Of a stretch of 41,947 nt of DNA, positions 19,607-26,871 are shown one piece after another. Position 1 is the stretch's first letter, and the number at the start of each line of letters is the position of its first letter. The translations under genes were made by a program, and so were the position numbers. The stretch is from assembly GCA_048859965.1 (NCBI GenBank), contig JBLIZO010000023.1, forward strand, positions 1 to 41,947, given 5' to 3'. This DNA comes from Fluviibacter sp048859965 (GTDB lineage: Bacteria > Pseudomonadota > Gammaproteobacteria > Burkholderiales > Rhodocyclaceae). Under the pieces are notes generated by a model. The model saw only the letters and a program-made list of their open reading frames with translations. It was not told the DNA's origin and made no database searches.

Positions 19607-20443
19607 ATGGCGCAATATCAGATTCCCTGTGGATCGCACACGCTGACGTGGTCTCCCGGTCAACCGTTGGTCATGGGCATCGTCAACGTGACCCCGGATT
19701 CGTTTTCCGGCGACGGGCTGGGGTTGCAAACCGATGCTGCTTTCGATCAGGCAATGCGCATGATGTCTGCGGGAGCCCATTTGGTCGATATTGGCGCCGA
19801 ATCGACGCGCCCCGGCGCGCAGGCCGTTGGTATTGACGAAGAATTGAATCGTTTATTGCCGTTGCTGGAGAAACTGCGGGCGGTCGATGTGCCGGTTTCA
19901 GTTGATACCACTAAGGCCGGCGTCATGGACGCTGCAATCCGTTTGGGGGTTGGGCTGATCAATGACGTCAGTGCGTTGCGTGACCCGGAGGCGGCTGCTG
20001 TTCTGGCGCCGCATGGTCGGGTTTCGGTGTGCCTGATGCACATGCGTGGTGAGCCGCGTTCGATGCAGGCTGATCCACAGTATGACGATGTCGTCGTCGA
20101 TGTGCGTAATTTTCTCCAACACTCAGAAGCCTCGGCGCTGGCCGCAGGTATTGCGCGTGAGCGCTTGATCCTCGACCCGGGGTTTGGTTTTGGTAAGACC
20201 TTTGCACATAATCAACAATTGTTCCAAGCCCTGCCAGAGTTGGTGGGGCTTCAGTTGCCGGTGCTCGTCGGGGTGTCGCGCAAGGCCATGATCGGCCATG
20301 TCGTGGATAAGCCGGTCAACGAACGCATGGTTGGCAGTGTCGCGGCTGCCATGCTGGCGGCGCAGTATGGCGCGGCAATCGTTCGGGTGCATGATGTGCC
20401 CGAAACAATCGATGCTTTGAAAATGCTGCAGGCGCTCGGTTGA
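19607..20443 (+). CDS. folP: Dihydropteroate synthase
   Basis: Joins p-aminobenzoate to hydroxymethyl-dihydropterin pyrophosphate in folate synthesis, the sulfonamide target. The 278-residue TIM-barrel protein has signature 1 VMGIVNVTPDSFSGDG (about 23-38), followed by GAESTRPGAQ. It also has the DPGFGFGKTFAHN pterin-binding loop, and near the end the VSRKAMIG and RVHDVPETIDAL segments. The ATG is at 19607, directly after the ftsH terminator. glmM follows after 35 bp. Confidence 0.98.
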   Translation: MAQYQIPCGSHTLTWSPGQPLVMGIVNVTPDSFSGDGLGLQTDAAFDQAMRMMSAGAHLVDIGAESTRPGAQAVGIDEELNRLLPLLEKLRAVDVPVSVDTTKAGVMDAAIRLGVGLINDVSALRDPEAAAVLAPHGRVSVCLMHMRGEPRSMQADPQYDDVVVDVRNFLQHSEASALAAGIARERLILDPGFGFGKTFAHNQQLFQALPELVGLQLPVLVGVSRKAMIGHVVDKPVNERMVGSVAAAMLAAQYGAAIVRVHDVPETIDALKMLQALG

Positions 20444-20478
20444 ACGCGGGTTGCTGAATTGAAAGGAGTGGGCGGGCT

Positions 20479-21837
20479 ATGAGTCGAAAATATTTCGGAA
20501 CGGATGGTGTACGCGGTCGTGTGGGGCAGTATCCGATTACGCCGGATTTCGTGTTGCGTTTGGGTTATGCCGCGGGTCGCGTGCTGGTGCATCGTGGTGA
20601 AACCGGTGGCCATCGACCGGCTGTGCTGATCGGCAAGGATACGCGTAACTCGGGTTATATGTTGGAAGCGGCGCTGGAAGCCGGTTTCTCGGCGGCCGGC
20701 GTTGATGTCTATCTGGTGGGGCCGTTGCCGACGCCGGGTATTGCTTACCTGACCCGTGCGCTACGATTGCAAGCCGGCGTCGTTATCTCGGCCTCGCACA
20801 ACCCGTTTGAAGATAACGGCATCAAGTTTTTTTCAGCAGACGGCAAAAAACTGCCGGATGATGTGGAGCGTGCGATTGAGGTTGCGATTGACGATATGGC
20901 GGGGAAGCCCATGCAAACGGTGGCGCCGAAGGATTTGGGGCGAGCCCGCCGCATTGACGACGCGGCCGGACGCTATATTGAATTCTGTAAGAGTACGGTG
21001 CCACACAGCTTTGATCTGCGTGGGCTGAAAATTGTCGTTGATTGCGCCCATGGCGCGGCGTATCACATTGCGCCAGATGTACTGCATGAACTGGGCGCTG
21101 ATGTTGTCGCCATCGGTAATACACCGGATGGTGAAAATATCAATGCAGGTGTCGGTGCGCTGCATCCGGAGGCGCTGGGGCGCAAGGTGCGTGAGGTTGG
21201 CGCCGACCTGGGGATTGCGTTGGATGGCGATGCCGATCGTCTGGTGATGGTTGATGCCCAAGGTGAGTTCTACGATGGGGACCAGATTCTGTACGCGATC
21301 GTTTCTGAACGCTTGCTGGATGGTCCGGTGACCGGCGTCGCCGGCACCCTGATGACCAATATGGCGCTGGAGCAGGTGTTGGCGGAACGCGGTGTACCCT
21401 TCAAACGCGCCAAGGTGGGCGACCGTTACGTGATGGAACTGTTAGCCGCCGAAGGCTGGGTGTTTGGTGGCGAGAACTCCGGTCATATTCTGACACTGGA
21501 TCGCCATACGACTGGCGATGGCATGGTGTCGGCGCTACAGGTTTTGGTGGCGCTGAAACGTCTTGGCGGTACGCTGGCCGACCTGCTGGGAGGGTTGCGG
21601 CTGTATCCGCAAACCATGATCAATGTGCCGGTGGTGCCAGCGTTTGACTGGCAACAGCATTCGGCTATCCGGCAGGCAGTGCTTGATGCGGAAGGGCGTC
21701 TGGGGCGCAGAGGGCGCGTTTTGTTGCGCCCATCGGGCACCGAACCCGTGTTGCGCGTTATGGTGGAGGCCGAGGATGGCGCTGTTTCGCGCAGCGAGGC
21801 TGAGGGTATTGCCGCCGTTGTCAAAGCGAGTCTCTGA
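20479..21837 (+). CDS. glmM: Phosphoglucosamine mutase
   Basis: Interconverts glucosamine-6-phosphate and glucosamine-1-phosphate for UDP-GlcNAc, the peptidoglycan and LPS precursor. The 452-residue protein opens with YFGTDGVRG. It has the phosphoserine loop ISASHNPFEDNGIKFF (active Ser about 106), the metal loop DGDADR, the GGENSGH sugar loop, and the C-terminal RPSGTEPVLRVMVEA phosphate-binding loop. AAAGGAG lies 12 nt before the start. It is the usual partner of folP and is likely co-transcribed with it. Confidence 0.99.
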   Translation: MSRKYFGTDGVRGRVGQYPITPDFVLRLGYAAGRVLVHRGETGGHRPAVLIGKDTRNSGYMLEAALEAGFSAAGVDVYLVGPLPTPGIAYLTRALRLQAGVVISASHNPFEDNGIKFFSADGKKLPDDVERAIEVAIDDMAGKPMQTVAPKDLGRARRIDDAAGRYIEFCKSTVPHSFDLRGLKIVVDCAHGAAYHIAPDVLHELGADVVAIGNTPDGENINAGVGALHPEALGRKVREVGADLGIALDGDADRLVMVDAQGEFYDGDQILYAIVSERLLDGPVTGVAGTLMTNMALEQVLAERGVPFKRAKVGDRYVMELLAAEGWVFGGENSGHILTLDRHTTGDGMVSALQVLVALKRLGGTLADLLGGLRLYPQTMINVPVVPAFDWQQHSAIRQAVLDAEGRLGRRGRVLLRPSGTEPVLRVMVEAEDGAVSRSEAEGIAAVVKASL

Positions 21838-21857
21838 AAGGGTGTTGGCCATCCGGA

Positions 21858-21887
21858 TTGACCGGAAGGGCGGGGCAATAATAGAAT
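21858..21887 (+). promoter_or_regulatory. Sigma-70 promoter of tpiA
   Basis: TTGACC (21858-21863) and TAGAAT (21882-21887) with an 18-nt spacer, 20 bp after the glmM stop. Transcription should begin near 21894, upstream of the hairpin at 21903-21932 and about 67 nt before tpiA. Confidence 0.65.
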
Positions 21888-21902
21888 CCGCCTTGAAAAA
21901 CG

Positions 21903-21932
21903 GGCGCTCGCCAACAGGTTGAGCGCCTTTTT
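21903..21932 (+). terminator. Terminator-like hairpin in the tpiA leader
   Basis: GGCGCTC (21903-21909) pairs with GAGCGCC (21921-21927) across an 11-nt loop, followed directly by TTTTT (21928-21932). It can end glmM transcripts. Because the TTGACC/TAGAAT promoter lies upstream of it, it also sits within the tpiA leader and could act as an attenuator. Confidence 0.65.
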
Positions 21933-21960
21933 AACGTACAGGTATTGGATGGGATCAGTG

Positions 21961-22731
21961 ATGACGGTCGTCAGAACGCCGCTGGTGGTGGGTAATTGGA
22001 AAATGAACGGCGCTTTCGAGGCGAACCGGACGCTGTTGGAGTCGCTGCTGGCGGCGCTGGCGCAGAAACCCCTGCCAGATGTGGGTGTTTGCCCGCCGTT
22101 TCCCTATATTCCGCAGATTGGCGCGTTGTTAGCCGATACCCCGATCCGTTGGGGCGCTCAGACGGTTAGCGAGCATCGTGTTGGCGCCTATACGGGCCAG
22201 GTTAGTGCGCCCATGCTGCGCGATCTGGGGTGCACCTATGTGATCGTCGGTCACTCGGAGCGCCGTCAGTATTGCGGCGAAACCGACGAACAGGTGGTGT
22301 TGCAAGCGGTTGCAGCACTGGACAGTGGTCTCTCACCGATTATCTGCATTGGCGAATCTGCCGATGAAGAAGCTGCGGGCCAGACGTTGGCGATCATCGA
22401 TCGTCAGTTGGCACCCGTATTGGCCACTCTGGGTGGTGTGGCGGATGAAGGGGCCAGTTTGGTGATCGCTTACGAGCCGGTCTGGGCGATCGGCACCGGT
22501 AAGACGCCGACGCCCGAAGGCGTGCAGGCAGTGCATGCGCACATTCGTCAGCGACTGATCGCTGCCGGACTGGTGCAGACACGCATTCTGTATGGCGGTA
22601 GCGTCAAAGGTGGCAATGCCGGAACGCTGTTTACCCTGCCGGATGTTGACGGCGGTTTAATTGGTGGTGCTGCCCTGGATGCTCAGGATTTCAGTACAAT
22701 CTGCGCTGTTGCAGCGGCCCGTGGGGCGTAA
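21961..22731 (+). CDS. tpiA: Triosephosphate isomerase
   Basis: Interconverts dihydroxyacetone phosphate and glyceraldehyde-3-phosphate in glycolysis and gluconeogenesis. The start at 21961 (MTVVRTPLVVGNWKMNG) follows a GGATGGGA stretch and gives 256 residues; upstream in-frame starts add residues without homology. Catalytic residues are in place: K14 in GNWKMNG, H98 in VGHSERR, and E172 in AYEPVWAIGTGKTP. The phosphate loop YGGSVKGGN is near the end. secG follows after 45 bp. Confidence 0.98.
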   Translation: MTVVRTPLVVGNWKMNGAFEANRTLLESLLAALAQKPLPDVGVCPPFPYIPQIGALLADTPIRWGAQTVSEHRVGAYTGQVSAPMLRDLGCTYVIVGHSERRQYCGETDEQVVLQAVAALDSGLSPIICIGESADEEAAGQTLAIIDRQLAPVLATLGGVADEGASLVIAYEPVWAIGTGKTPTPEGVQAVHAHIRQRLIAAGLVQTRILYGGSVKGGNAGTLFTLPDVDGGLIGGAALDAQDFSTICAVAAARGA

Positions 22732-22776
22732 GCCAGAGATTTTTGAAAAGTTCTAGAAAGAAAAGCAGGTAATCAG

Positions 22777-23151
22777 ATGGATATTCTTTACGTCGTGGTG
22801 CTCATCGTGAACATCGTTTCGGCATTTGGTGTGATCGGCCTAGTACTGATGCAGCATGGCAAAGGCGCCGATATGGGGGCCGCCTTTGGCAGTGGCGCTT
22901 CGGGCAGTTTATTTGGCGCAACGGGTACGGCCAACTTTCTGTCGCGTTCGACCGCCGTATTGGCAACGGTGTTTTTCGTGACGGCCCTGATGCTGGCGAA
23001 TTTTCAGTCGGTATCATCGAAAAGTGCTGGCAGTGTGATGCAATCCAATGTAGAATCGGCCCCCGGCGTTTCTGGCGCTGCGAGTGTTCCGATGGAAAGC
23101 AAAAATGCTGATCTGGAAGGTGCTTCCAAAGCCAAAAACGTACCCCGGTGA
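22777..23151 (+). CDS. secG: Preprotein translocase subunit SecG
   Basis: Small inner-membrane subunit of SecYEG that aids protein export. The 124-residue protein has two hydrophobic segments (about 3-23 and 52-72) separated by the conserved GKGADMGAAFGSGASGSLFGATG loop region. A polar, low-complexity C-terminal tail rich in Ser and Ala follows. tRNA-Leu begins 30 bp after its stop, so the tRNA may be made from the secG transcript. Confidence 0.95.
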   Translation: MDILYVVVLIVNIVSAFGVIGLVLMQHGKGADMGAAFGSGASGSLFGATGTANFLSRSTAVLATVFFVTALMLANFQSVSSKSAGSVMQSNVESAPGVSGAASVPMESKNADLEGASKAKNVPR

Positions 23152-23181
23152 GTTGCTGTTTGCAATAAACCGGGTAGGAAT

Positions 23182-23266
23182 GCCGACGTGGTGAAATTGG
23201 TAGACACGCTATCTTGAGGGGGTAGTGGCGTAAGCTGTGCGAGTTCGAGTCTCGCCGTCGGCACCA
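23182..23266 (+). tRNA. tRNA-Leu (anticodon GAG)
   Basis: 85 nt including an encoded CCA end. The acceptor stem GCCGACG pairs with CGTCGGC, with discriminator A. The anticodon stem is CTATC/GGTAG around loop TTGAGGG, with GAG at 23216-23218, which reads CUC and CUU. The long variable arm and the T arm (GAGTTCGAGTCTC) fit class II tRNA-Leu. In many betaproteobacteria this gene lies directly between secG and nuoA; here about 2.7 kb separates it from nuoA. Confidence 0.96.
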
Positions 23267-23581
23267 AATCAGGTTGTTCGGTCCGTTAATTTTTCCGATC
23301 CAATATCAGCGGCCTTGAACCGCCCGGAATATTTCCGGATATTCTTCGGGATCCAGAATCAACCGTTTCCCTCATGCCTGCTACGACGTACCATTGAGGC
23401 ATTGCTGGATCAGATGTCCTGGGTCGCGAGATGGCGCGTTTCGGTCTATGAAAAGAGGCGCTGCGCTTACAGCCGTTTAAAGTCGATAACGACACTGCCG
23501 GGTTCTTTGGCGGGATCATTGATAGCCATGCCGAGCCCGGACTGATTGCCAAGACGCGATATCGTCTGCTCCCCCCAAGTC
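23267..23581. other. Non-coding stretch after tRNA-Leu
   Basis: About 315 bp with no convincing gene. Open frames exist on both strands but lack Shine-Dalgarno sites and recognisable motifs. A minus-strand 37-codon frame (23467-23580) ends in the protein-like DPAKEPGSVVIDFKRL and may be the relic of a gene end. A palindrome CCGGAA-TAT-TTCCGG lies at 23324-23338. No integrase, terminal repeats or copy of the tRNA 3' end were found. Confidence 0.5.
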
Positions 23582-23587
23582 TATAAT
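23582..23587 (+). promoter_or_regulatory. -10 box of the acyltransferase gene
   Basis: Perfect TATAAT 30 nt before the ATG at 23617. The 17-nt -35 position (ATATCG) is weak. A start near 23594 would give a short leader of about 23 nt. Confidence 0.5.
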
Positions 23588-23616
23588 GGCGTTAAATTCT
23601 GCACATAAGGCTGTTG

Positions 23617-24345
23617 ATGCACTCAAACATCGCACGCAAAGCACGAAACCTGTTGTTTGACAGCTTGGTCGTCCTTGTTACGATCCCTTTCGGGATCGTG
23701 TTGGGCGTTATCGGCTTTGCCTTGCCGTTGAAAGCACGCTTCTGGCTGGTCAAGTGCTGGCGGTGCTGCTTTACGTTTTTTGAACGCACCATTCTGGGTA
23801 TCCGGGTGGAAGTTATCGGTGCCGAGCATATTCCGCAGGAACCCTGTGTCGTGATCTCGAACCACCAATCCGCCTGGGAAACGGTCGGGTTGCAGACGCT
23901 CTTTTCACCGTGCGTCTTCGTGCTCAAGGAAGAATTGCTCAAAATTCCCTTTTTTGGCTGGGGGTTGTCTGCCGTCAAAATGATCGCTATTGATCGGTCT
24001 GCCTCCAAAAAGGCGCTGAAGAAAGTCACCGATCAGGGGATCGACCGTCTTCGATCCGGTATTTCCGTGGTGATATTTCCGGAAGGAACGCGTGCCGATC
24101 CGGGTAGTCTGCACGCCTTTCAGATCGGTGGTGCTTATTTGGCCAGCAAAAGCAATGTGCCGGTCATTCCCGTTGCACATAACGCCGGCCTGGTGTGGCC
24201 GAAGGGGTCTGCCATCAAGGGTCCCGGGGTTATTCGCATCGTGATCGGCGAACCGATTATGCCCGGTTTGCGCCCTCAGGCGCTGAATGAGCGTGTCGAG
24301 TCATGGATTCGGCAACAGACTCTTGCGCCGAATGGATTGAAATAA
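23617..24345 (+). CDS. 1-acyl-sn-glycerol-3-phosphate acyltransferase family protein (PlsC-like)
   Basis: Predicted to move an acyl chain from acyl-ACP or acyl-CoA onto lysophosphatidic acid or a related lysolipid at the inner membrane. From the ATG at 23617 (ATAAGG upstream) it is 242 residues. A hydrophobic N-terminal stretch (about 12-37) precedes the acyltransferase block I SNHQSAWE (81-88, an H-x4-E variant of H-x4-D), and block III FPEGTR is at 154-159. Which PlsC homologue it is, and its true acceptor, cannot be told from sequence. It lies between tRNA-Leu and a flavoprotein gene, in a stretch more AT-rich than the core genes. Confidence 0.88.
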   Translation: MHSNIARKARNLLFDSLVVLVTIPFGIVLGVIGFALPLKARFWLVKCWRCCFTFFERTILGIRVEVIGAEHIPQEPCVVISNHQSAWETVGLQTLFSPCVFVLKEELLKIPFFGWGLSAVKMIAIDRSASKKALKKVTDQGIDRLRSGISVVIFPEGTRADPGSLHAFQIGGAYLASKSNVPVIPVAHNAGLVWPKGSAIKGPGVIRIVIGEPIMPGLRPQALNERVESWIRQQTLAPNGLK

Positions 24346-24431
24346 CGGTGATCATTGTCGTTCTTTTATGACATGTGACCCATCACTAACTGTTATGCTT
24401 TGGTCGTCAAATTGTTACTCTAAGATATCCC

Positions 24432-25685
24432 GTGAAATGTGTTGATGATTTCCGACTAAGATTCGGAAAAAAAGAAATAGTCCCCATTATTGTGGGTGGT
24501 ATGGGCGTGGACATTTCCACGGCCAAGCTTGCGCTTGAGGCTGCAAGGCTTGGAGGTATCGGGCACATTTCGGATGCGATGGTTCCTGATGTCTGTGACA
24601 AACGCTTTAAAACGACGTACGTCAGAGATAAGACCAAGTTTTATAAGCTCAATATCCCAAATTCTGACAAGTCGATCGTCCAGTTTGATCTTGGCCTGCT
24701 GGCGGAGGCGAGCAGGATGCATGTCGCGGCCACGATGGAGGCCAAACATGGCGATGGCCTGATTTTCGTCAATTGCATGGAAAAGCTGACCATGAATGCC
24801 CCGCGTGAGACCTTGCGGGTACGCATGTCGTCGGCACTGGATGCGGGCATTGATGGTATTACCTTGAGTGCGGGTTTACACCTGGGTTCTTTCTCGCTCA
24901 TCGAAGATCATCCTCGATTCCGTGACGCGAAGCTCGGCATCATCGTCTCTTCAGTGCGCGCCCTGCAAATCTTTTTGCGTAAGAACGCCAGGCTTAACCG
25001 TTTGCCGGATTACATCGTGGTGGAAGGGCCGCTGGCCGGGGGGCACCTTGGTTTTGGCGCGGACTGGGCTCAATATGACCTGGCGACGATCATTGCCGAG
25101 ATCGCTCACTACCTCAAGCAGGAACATCTGGAGATTCCCATTGTGGCTGCAGGAGGTATCTTTACGGGGAGCGATGCGGTGTCCTTTCTGGAGAATGGCG
25201 CTTCGGCGGTGCAGGTGGCTACCCGTTTTACTGTCGCCGATGAGTGTGGGCTCCCTTATAAAGTCAAGCAAGAGTACTTCAGGGCGAGTGAGCAGGACAT
25301 TGAGGTCAACAATATCTCGCCGACGGGTTACCCGATGCGGATGCTGAAAAATTCGCCGGCGATTGGTTCGGGCATTCGGCCGGGATGCGAATCCTATGGT
25401 TACCTGCTGGATGGTCGCGGAAATTGTGCGTACATCGATTCGTACAATCGTGAAATCGCGCTGCATCCTCATGCGAAGAGTGTTTCGGTCAAAGACAAGA
25501 CCTGTTTGTGCACCCATATGAGCAATATGAACTGCTGGACTTGCGGGCACTATACCTATCGGTTGAAAGACACGACCCACCGGTTGGCTGATGGCGGTTA
25601 TCAGACGCTCAGTGCGGAGCATATCTTCAAGGACTATCAGTACAGCACCGATCAAAAGATTTGTTTGCCGAGCCGGATTGATTAA
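24432..25685 (+). CDS. Nitronate monooxygenase-like FMN protein with Cys/His-rich C-terminus
   Basis: TIM-barrel flavoprotein of the nitronate monooxygenase (2-nitropropane dioxygenase) family. Visible family marks are PIIVGGMGVDIS near the N-terminus, EGPLAGGHLGFG with the presumed catalytic His at 205, VAAGGIFTG at 238-246 and the FMN-phosphate segment GASAVQVATRF. The start is GTG at 24432 with a weak Shine-Dalgarno; the next in-frame Met lies inside the conserved GGMG and is too late. The last hundred residues are unusual: two Cys near GCESYGYLLDGRGNC, then C358, C360, C368, C371 and H373 in a CxC-x7-CxxCxH pattern that looks metal-binding. True substrate unknown; the family also contains enoyl reductases such as PfaD. 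More AT-rich than its neighbours. Confidence 0.8.
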   Translation: MKCVDDFRLRFGKKEIVPIIVGGMGVDISTAKLALEAARLGGIGHISDAMVPDVCDKRFKTTYVRDKTKFYKLNIPNSDKSIVQFDLGLLAEASRMHVAATMEAKHGDGLIFVNCMEKLTMNAPRETLRVRMSSALDAGIDGITLSAGLHLGSFSLIEDHPRFRDAKLGIIVSSVRALQIFLRKNARLNRLPDYIVVEGPLAGGHLGFGADWAQYDLATIIAEIAHYLKQEHLEIPIVAAGGIFTGSDAVSFLENGASAVQVATRFTVADECGLPYKVKQEYFRASEQDIEVNNISPTGYPMRMLKNSPAIGSGIRPGCESYGYLLDGRGNCAYIDSYNREIALHPHAKSVSVKDKTCLCTHMSNMNCWTCGHYTYRLKDTTHRLADGGYQTLSAEHIFKDYQYSTDQKICLPSRID

Positions 25686-25719
25686 GCCGTGGCTGAGCAG
25701 GGCGCTTTGCCGCAGCCTT

Positions 25720-25747
25720 CTTTGGGTAGCCAAGGTAACCTATTTTT
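25720..25747 (+). terminator. Weak terminator after the flavoprotein gene
   Basis: CTTTGG (25720-25725) pairs with CCAAGG (25730-25735) with one G-U pair and a 4-nt loop. A run of five T follows 7 nt further on (25743-25747). The stem is short and the T-run offset, so support is modest. Confidence 0.35.
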
Positions 25748-25772
25748 AAGATTCCCTTAAAAAGGATGCCAC

Positions 25773-25796
25773 AGCTGAAAAAAATTCAGCTAAAAT
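25773..25796 (+). promoter_or_regulatory. Likely nuo operon promoter with overlapping inverted repeat
   Basis: TAAAAT (25791-25796), in CAGCTAAAATTCG, is a good -10 hexamer; the -35 position (GCCACA) is poor. A perfect 7-bp inverted repeat AGCTGAA-AAAAA-TTCAGCT (25773-25791) fills the -10/-35 spacer and could be an activator or repressor site. Confidence 0.45.
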
Positions 25797-26009
25797 TCGC
25801 ATGTTTTCCAACCGGGGCAACTTGGTTTTTTCGGGTGGGTTTTTAAGCGAACGGCATAAAAACTGCACGCGAAAACGTCGGAAAAGCGCGGGTTAGGCGT
25901 CGTCGGCATCCCGCCGCAGCACCAGGGTAGTGGCTTTGCTCTGTGTGTTTGTTGGATTTGATGGTGTTTTGGGTTGTTCCGTGTCATTTGGCAAACTTTG
26001 GGTGGCTTG
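25797..26009 (+). other. Long 5' leader region of nuoA
   Basis: Together with the promoter stretch this is a 324-bp gap before nuoA. Following the presumed start, some 200 nt have no coding signal. It contains a T-rich segment with a weak CCAA/TTGG hairpin followed by TTTTTT (about 25809-25836) and a strongly G+T-rich last 80 nt. Nothing else recognisable was seen. Confidence 0.4.
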
Positions 26010-26366
26010 ATGCTCGAAAATTACTTTCCGATTCTGGTGTTCGTCGCAGTCGGCCTTGCTGTGGGTGTTCTGGCCCGGCTGCTGAACCATGTCGTTGCAC
26101 CGAATAATCCTGATAGCGAAAAGCTTTCCGCGTACGAATGTGGCTTCGAAGCCTTCGAAGATGCGCGGATGAAGTTCGACGTGCGCTATTACCTCATCGC
26201 GATTCTGTTCATTCTGTTTGACCTTGAGATCGCGTTCCTGTTCCCCTGGGCGGTGGTGATCCGGGAAATCGGCATCGTCGGTTTTCTCGCCATGATGGTC
26301 TTTCTGGGCATTCTGGTGGTGGGCTTCATCTACGAGTGGCGCAAGGGCGCCCTTGAGTGGGAGTAA
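26010..26366 (+). CDS. nuoA: NADH-quinone oxidoreductase subunit A
   Basis: Membrane-arm subunit of respiratory complex I near the quinone site. The 118-residue protein starts at 26010 (MLENYFPILVFV); an in-frame earlier start adds twelve residues without homology. Three transmembrane helices are apparent (about 5-25, 60-82, 88-108), separated by the conserved loop YECGFEAFEDARMKFDVRYYLIAI. nuoB follows after 3 nt. First gene of the 14-gene nuo operon. Confidence 0.97.
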   Translation: MLENYFPILVFVAVGLAVGVLARLLNHVVAPNNPDSEKLSAYECGFEAFEDARMKFDVRYYLIAILFILFDLEIAFLFPWAVVIREIGIVGFLAMMVFLGILVVGFIYEWRKGALEWE

Positions 26367-26369
26367 GCG

Positions 26370-26849
26370 ATGTCCAAGATTCAGGGTGTGCTCAACGAAG
26401 GCTTTGTCACGACCACGGCTGACAAGCTGATCAATTACTGCCGTACCGGTTCGTTGTGGCCGATGACCTTTGGTCTGGCCTGTTGTGCCGTGGAGATGAT
26501 CCATGCCGGTACCGCGCGTTATGATCTTGACCGCTTCGGTATGGTGTTCCGTCCCAGCCCGCGCCAATCCGACCTGATGGTGGTGGCCGGTACGTTGACC
26601 AACAAGATGGCACCGGCGTTGCGCAAGGTATACGACCAGATGGCCGAACCACGCTGGGTGGTCTCGATGGGTTCCTGCGCCAATGGCGGCGGTTATTACC
26701 ATTATTCTTATTCGGTGGTGCGCGGCTGTGATCGCATCGTGCCAGTGGATATTTATGTGCCGGGTTGTCCACCGACCGCCGAAGCGCTGCTGTATGGCCT
26801 GATCCAGTTGCAGAACAAGATTCGTCGTACCAGCACCATTGCGCGCTGA
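26370..26849 (+). CDS. nuoB: NADH-quinone oxidoreductase subunit B
   Basis: Peripheral-arm subunit carrying iron-sulfur cluster N2, the last electron donor to quinone. The 159-residue protein shows the four ligands, including the rare adjacent Cys pair: C38-C39 in FGLACCAVEM, C103 in GSCANGGG and C133 in PGCPPTAEAL. Standard length. Confidence 0.98.
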   Translation: MSKIQGVLNEGFVTTTADKLINYCRTGSLWPMTFGLACCAVEMIHAGTARYDLDRFGMVFRPSPRQSDLMVVAGTLTNKMAPALRKVYDQMAEPRWVVSMGSCANGGGYYHYSYSVVRGCDRIVPVDIYVPGCPPTAEALLYGLIQLQNKIRRTSTIAR

Positions 26850-26871
26850 ACACGGTAAGGGACACACGATC

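Noticed and set aside
23237..23545. Plus-strand open frame of 102 codons overlapping the tRNA-Leu end
   Set aside because: It starts inside the tRNA, lacks a ribosome site, and has no hydrophobic or motif pattern of a real protein.
25893..25930. att-like copy of the tRNA-Leu 3' end before nuoA
   Set aside because: Only an 8-nt match (CGTCGGCA) to the tRNA end was seen, which is expected by chance in GC-rich DNA, and no integrase gene is present.
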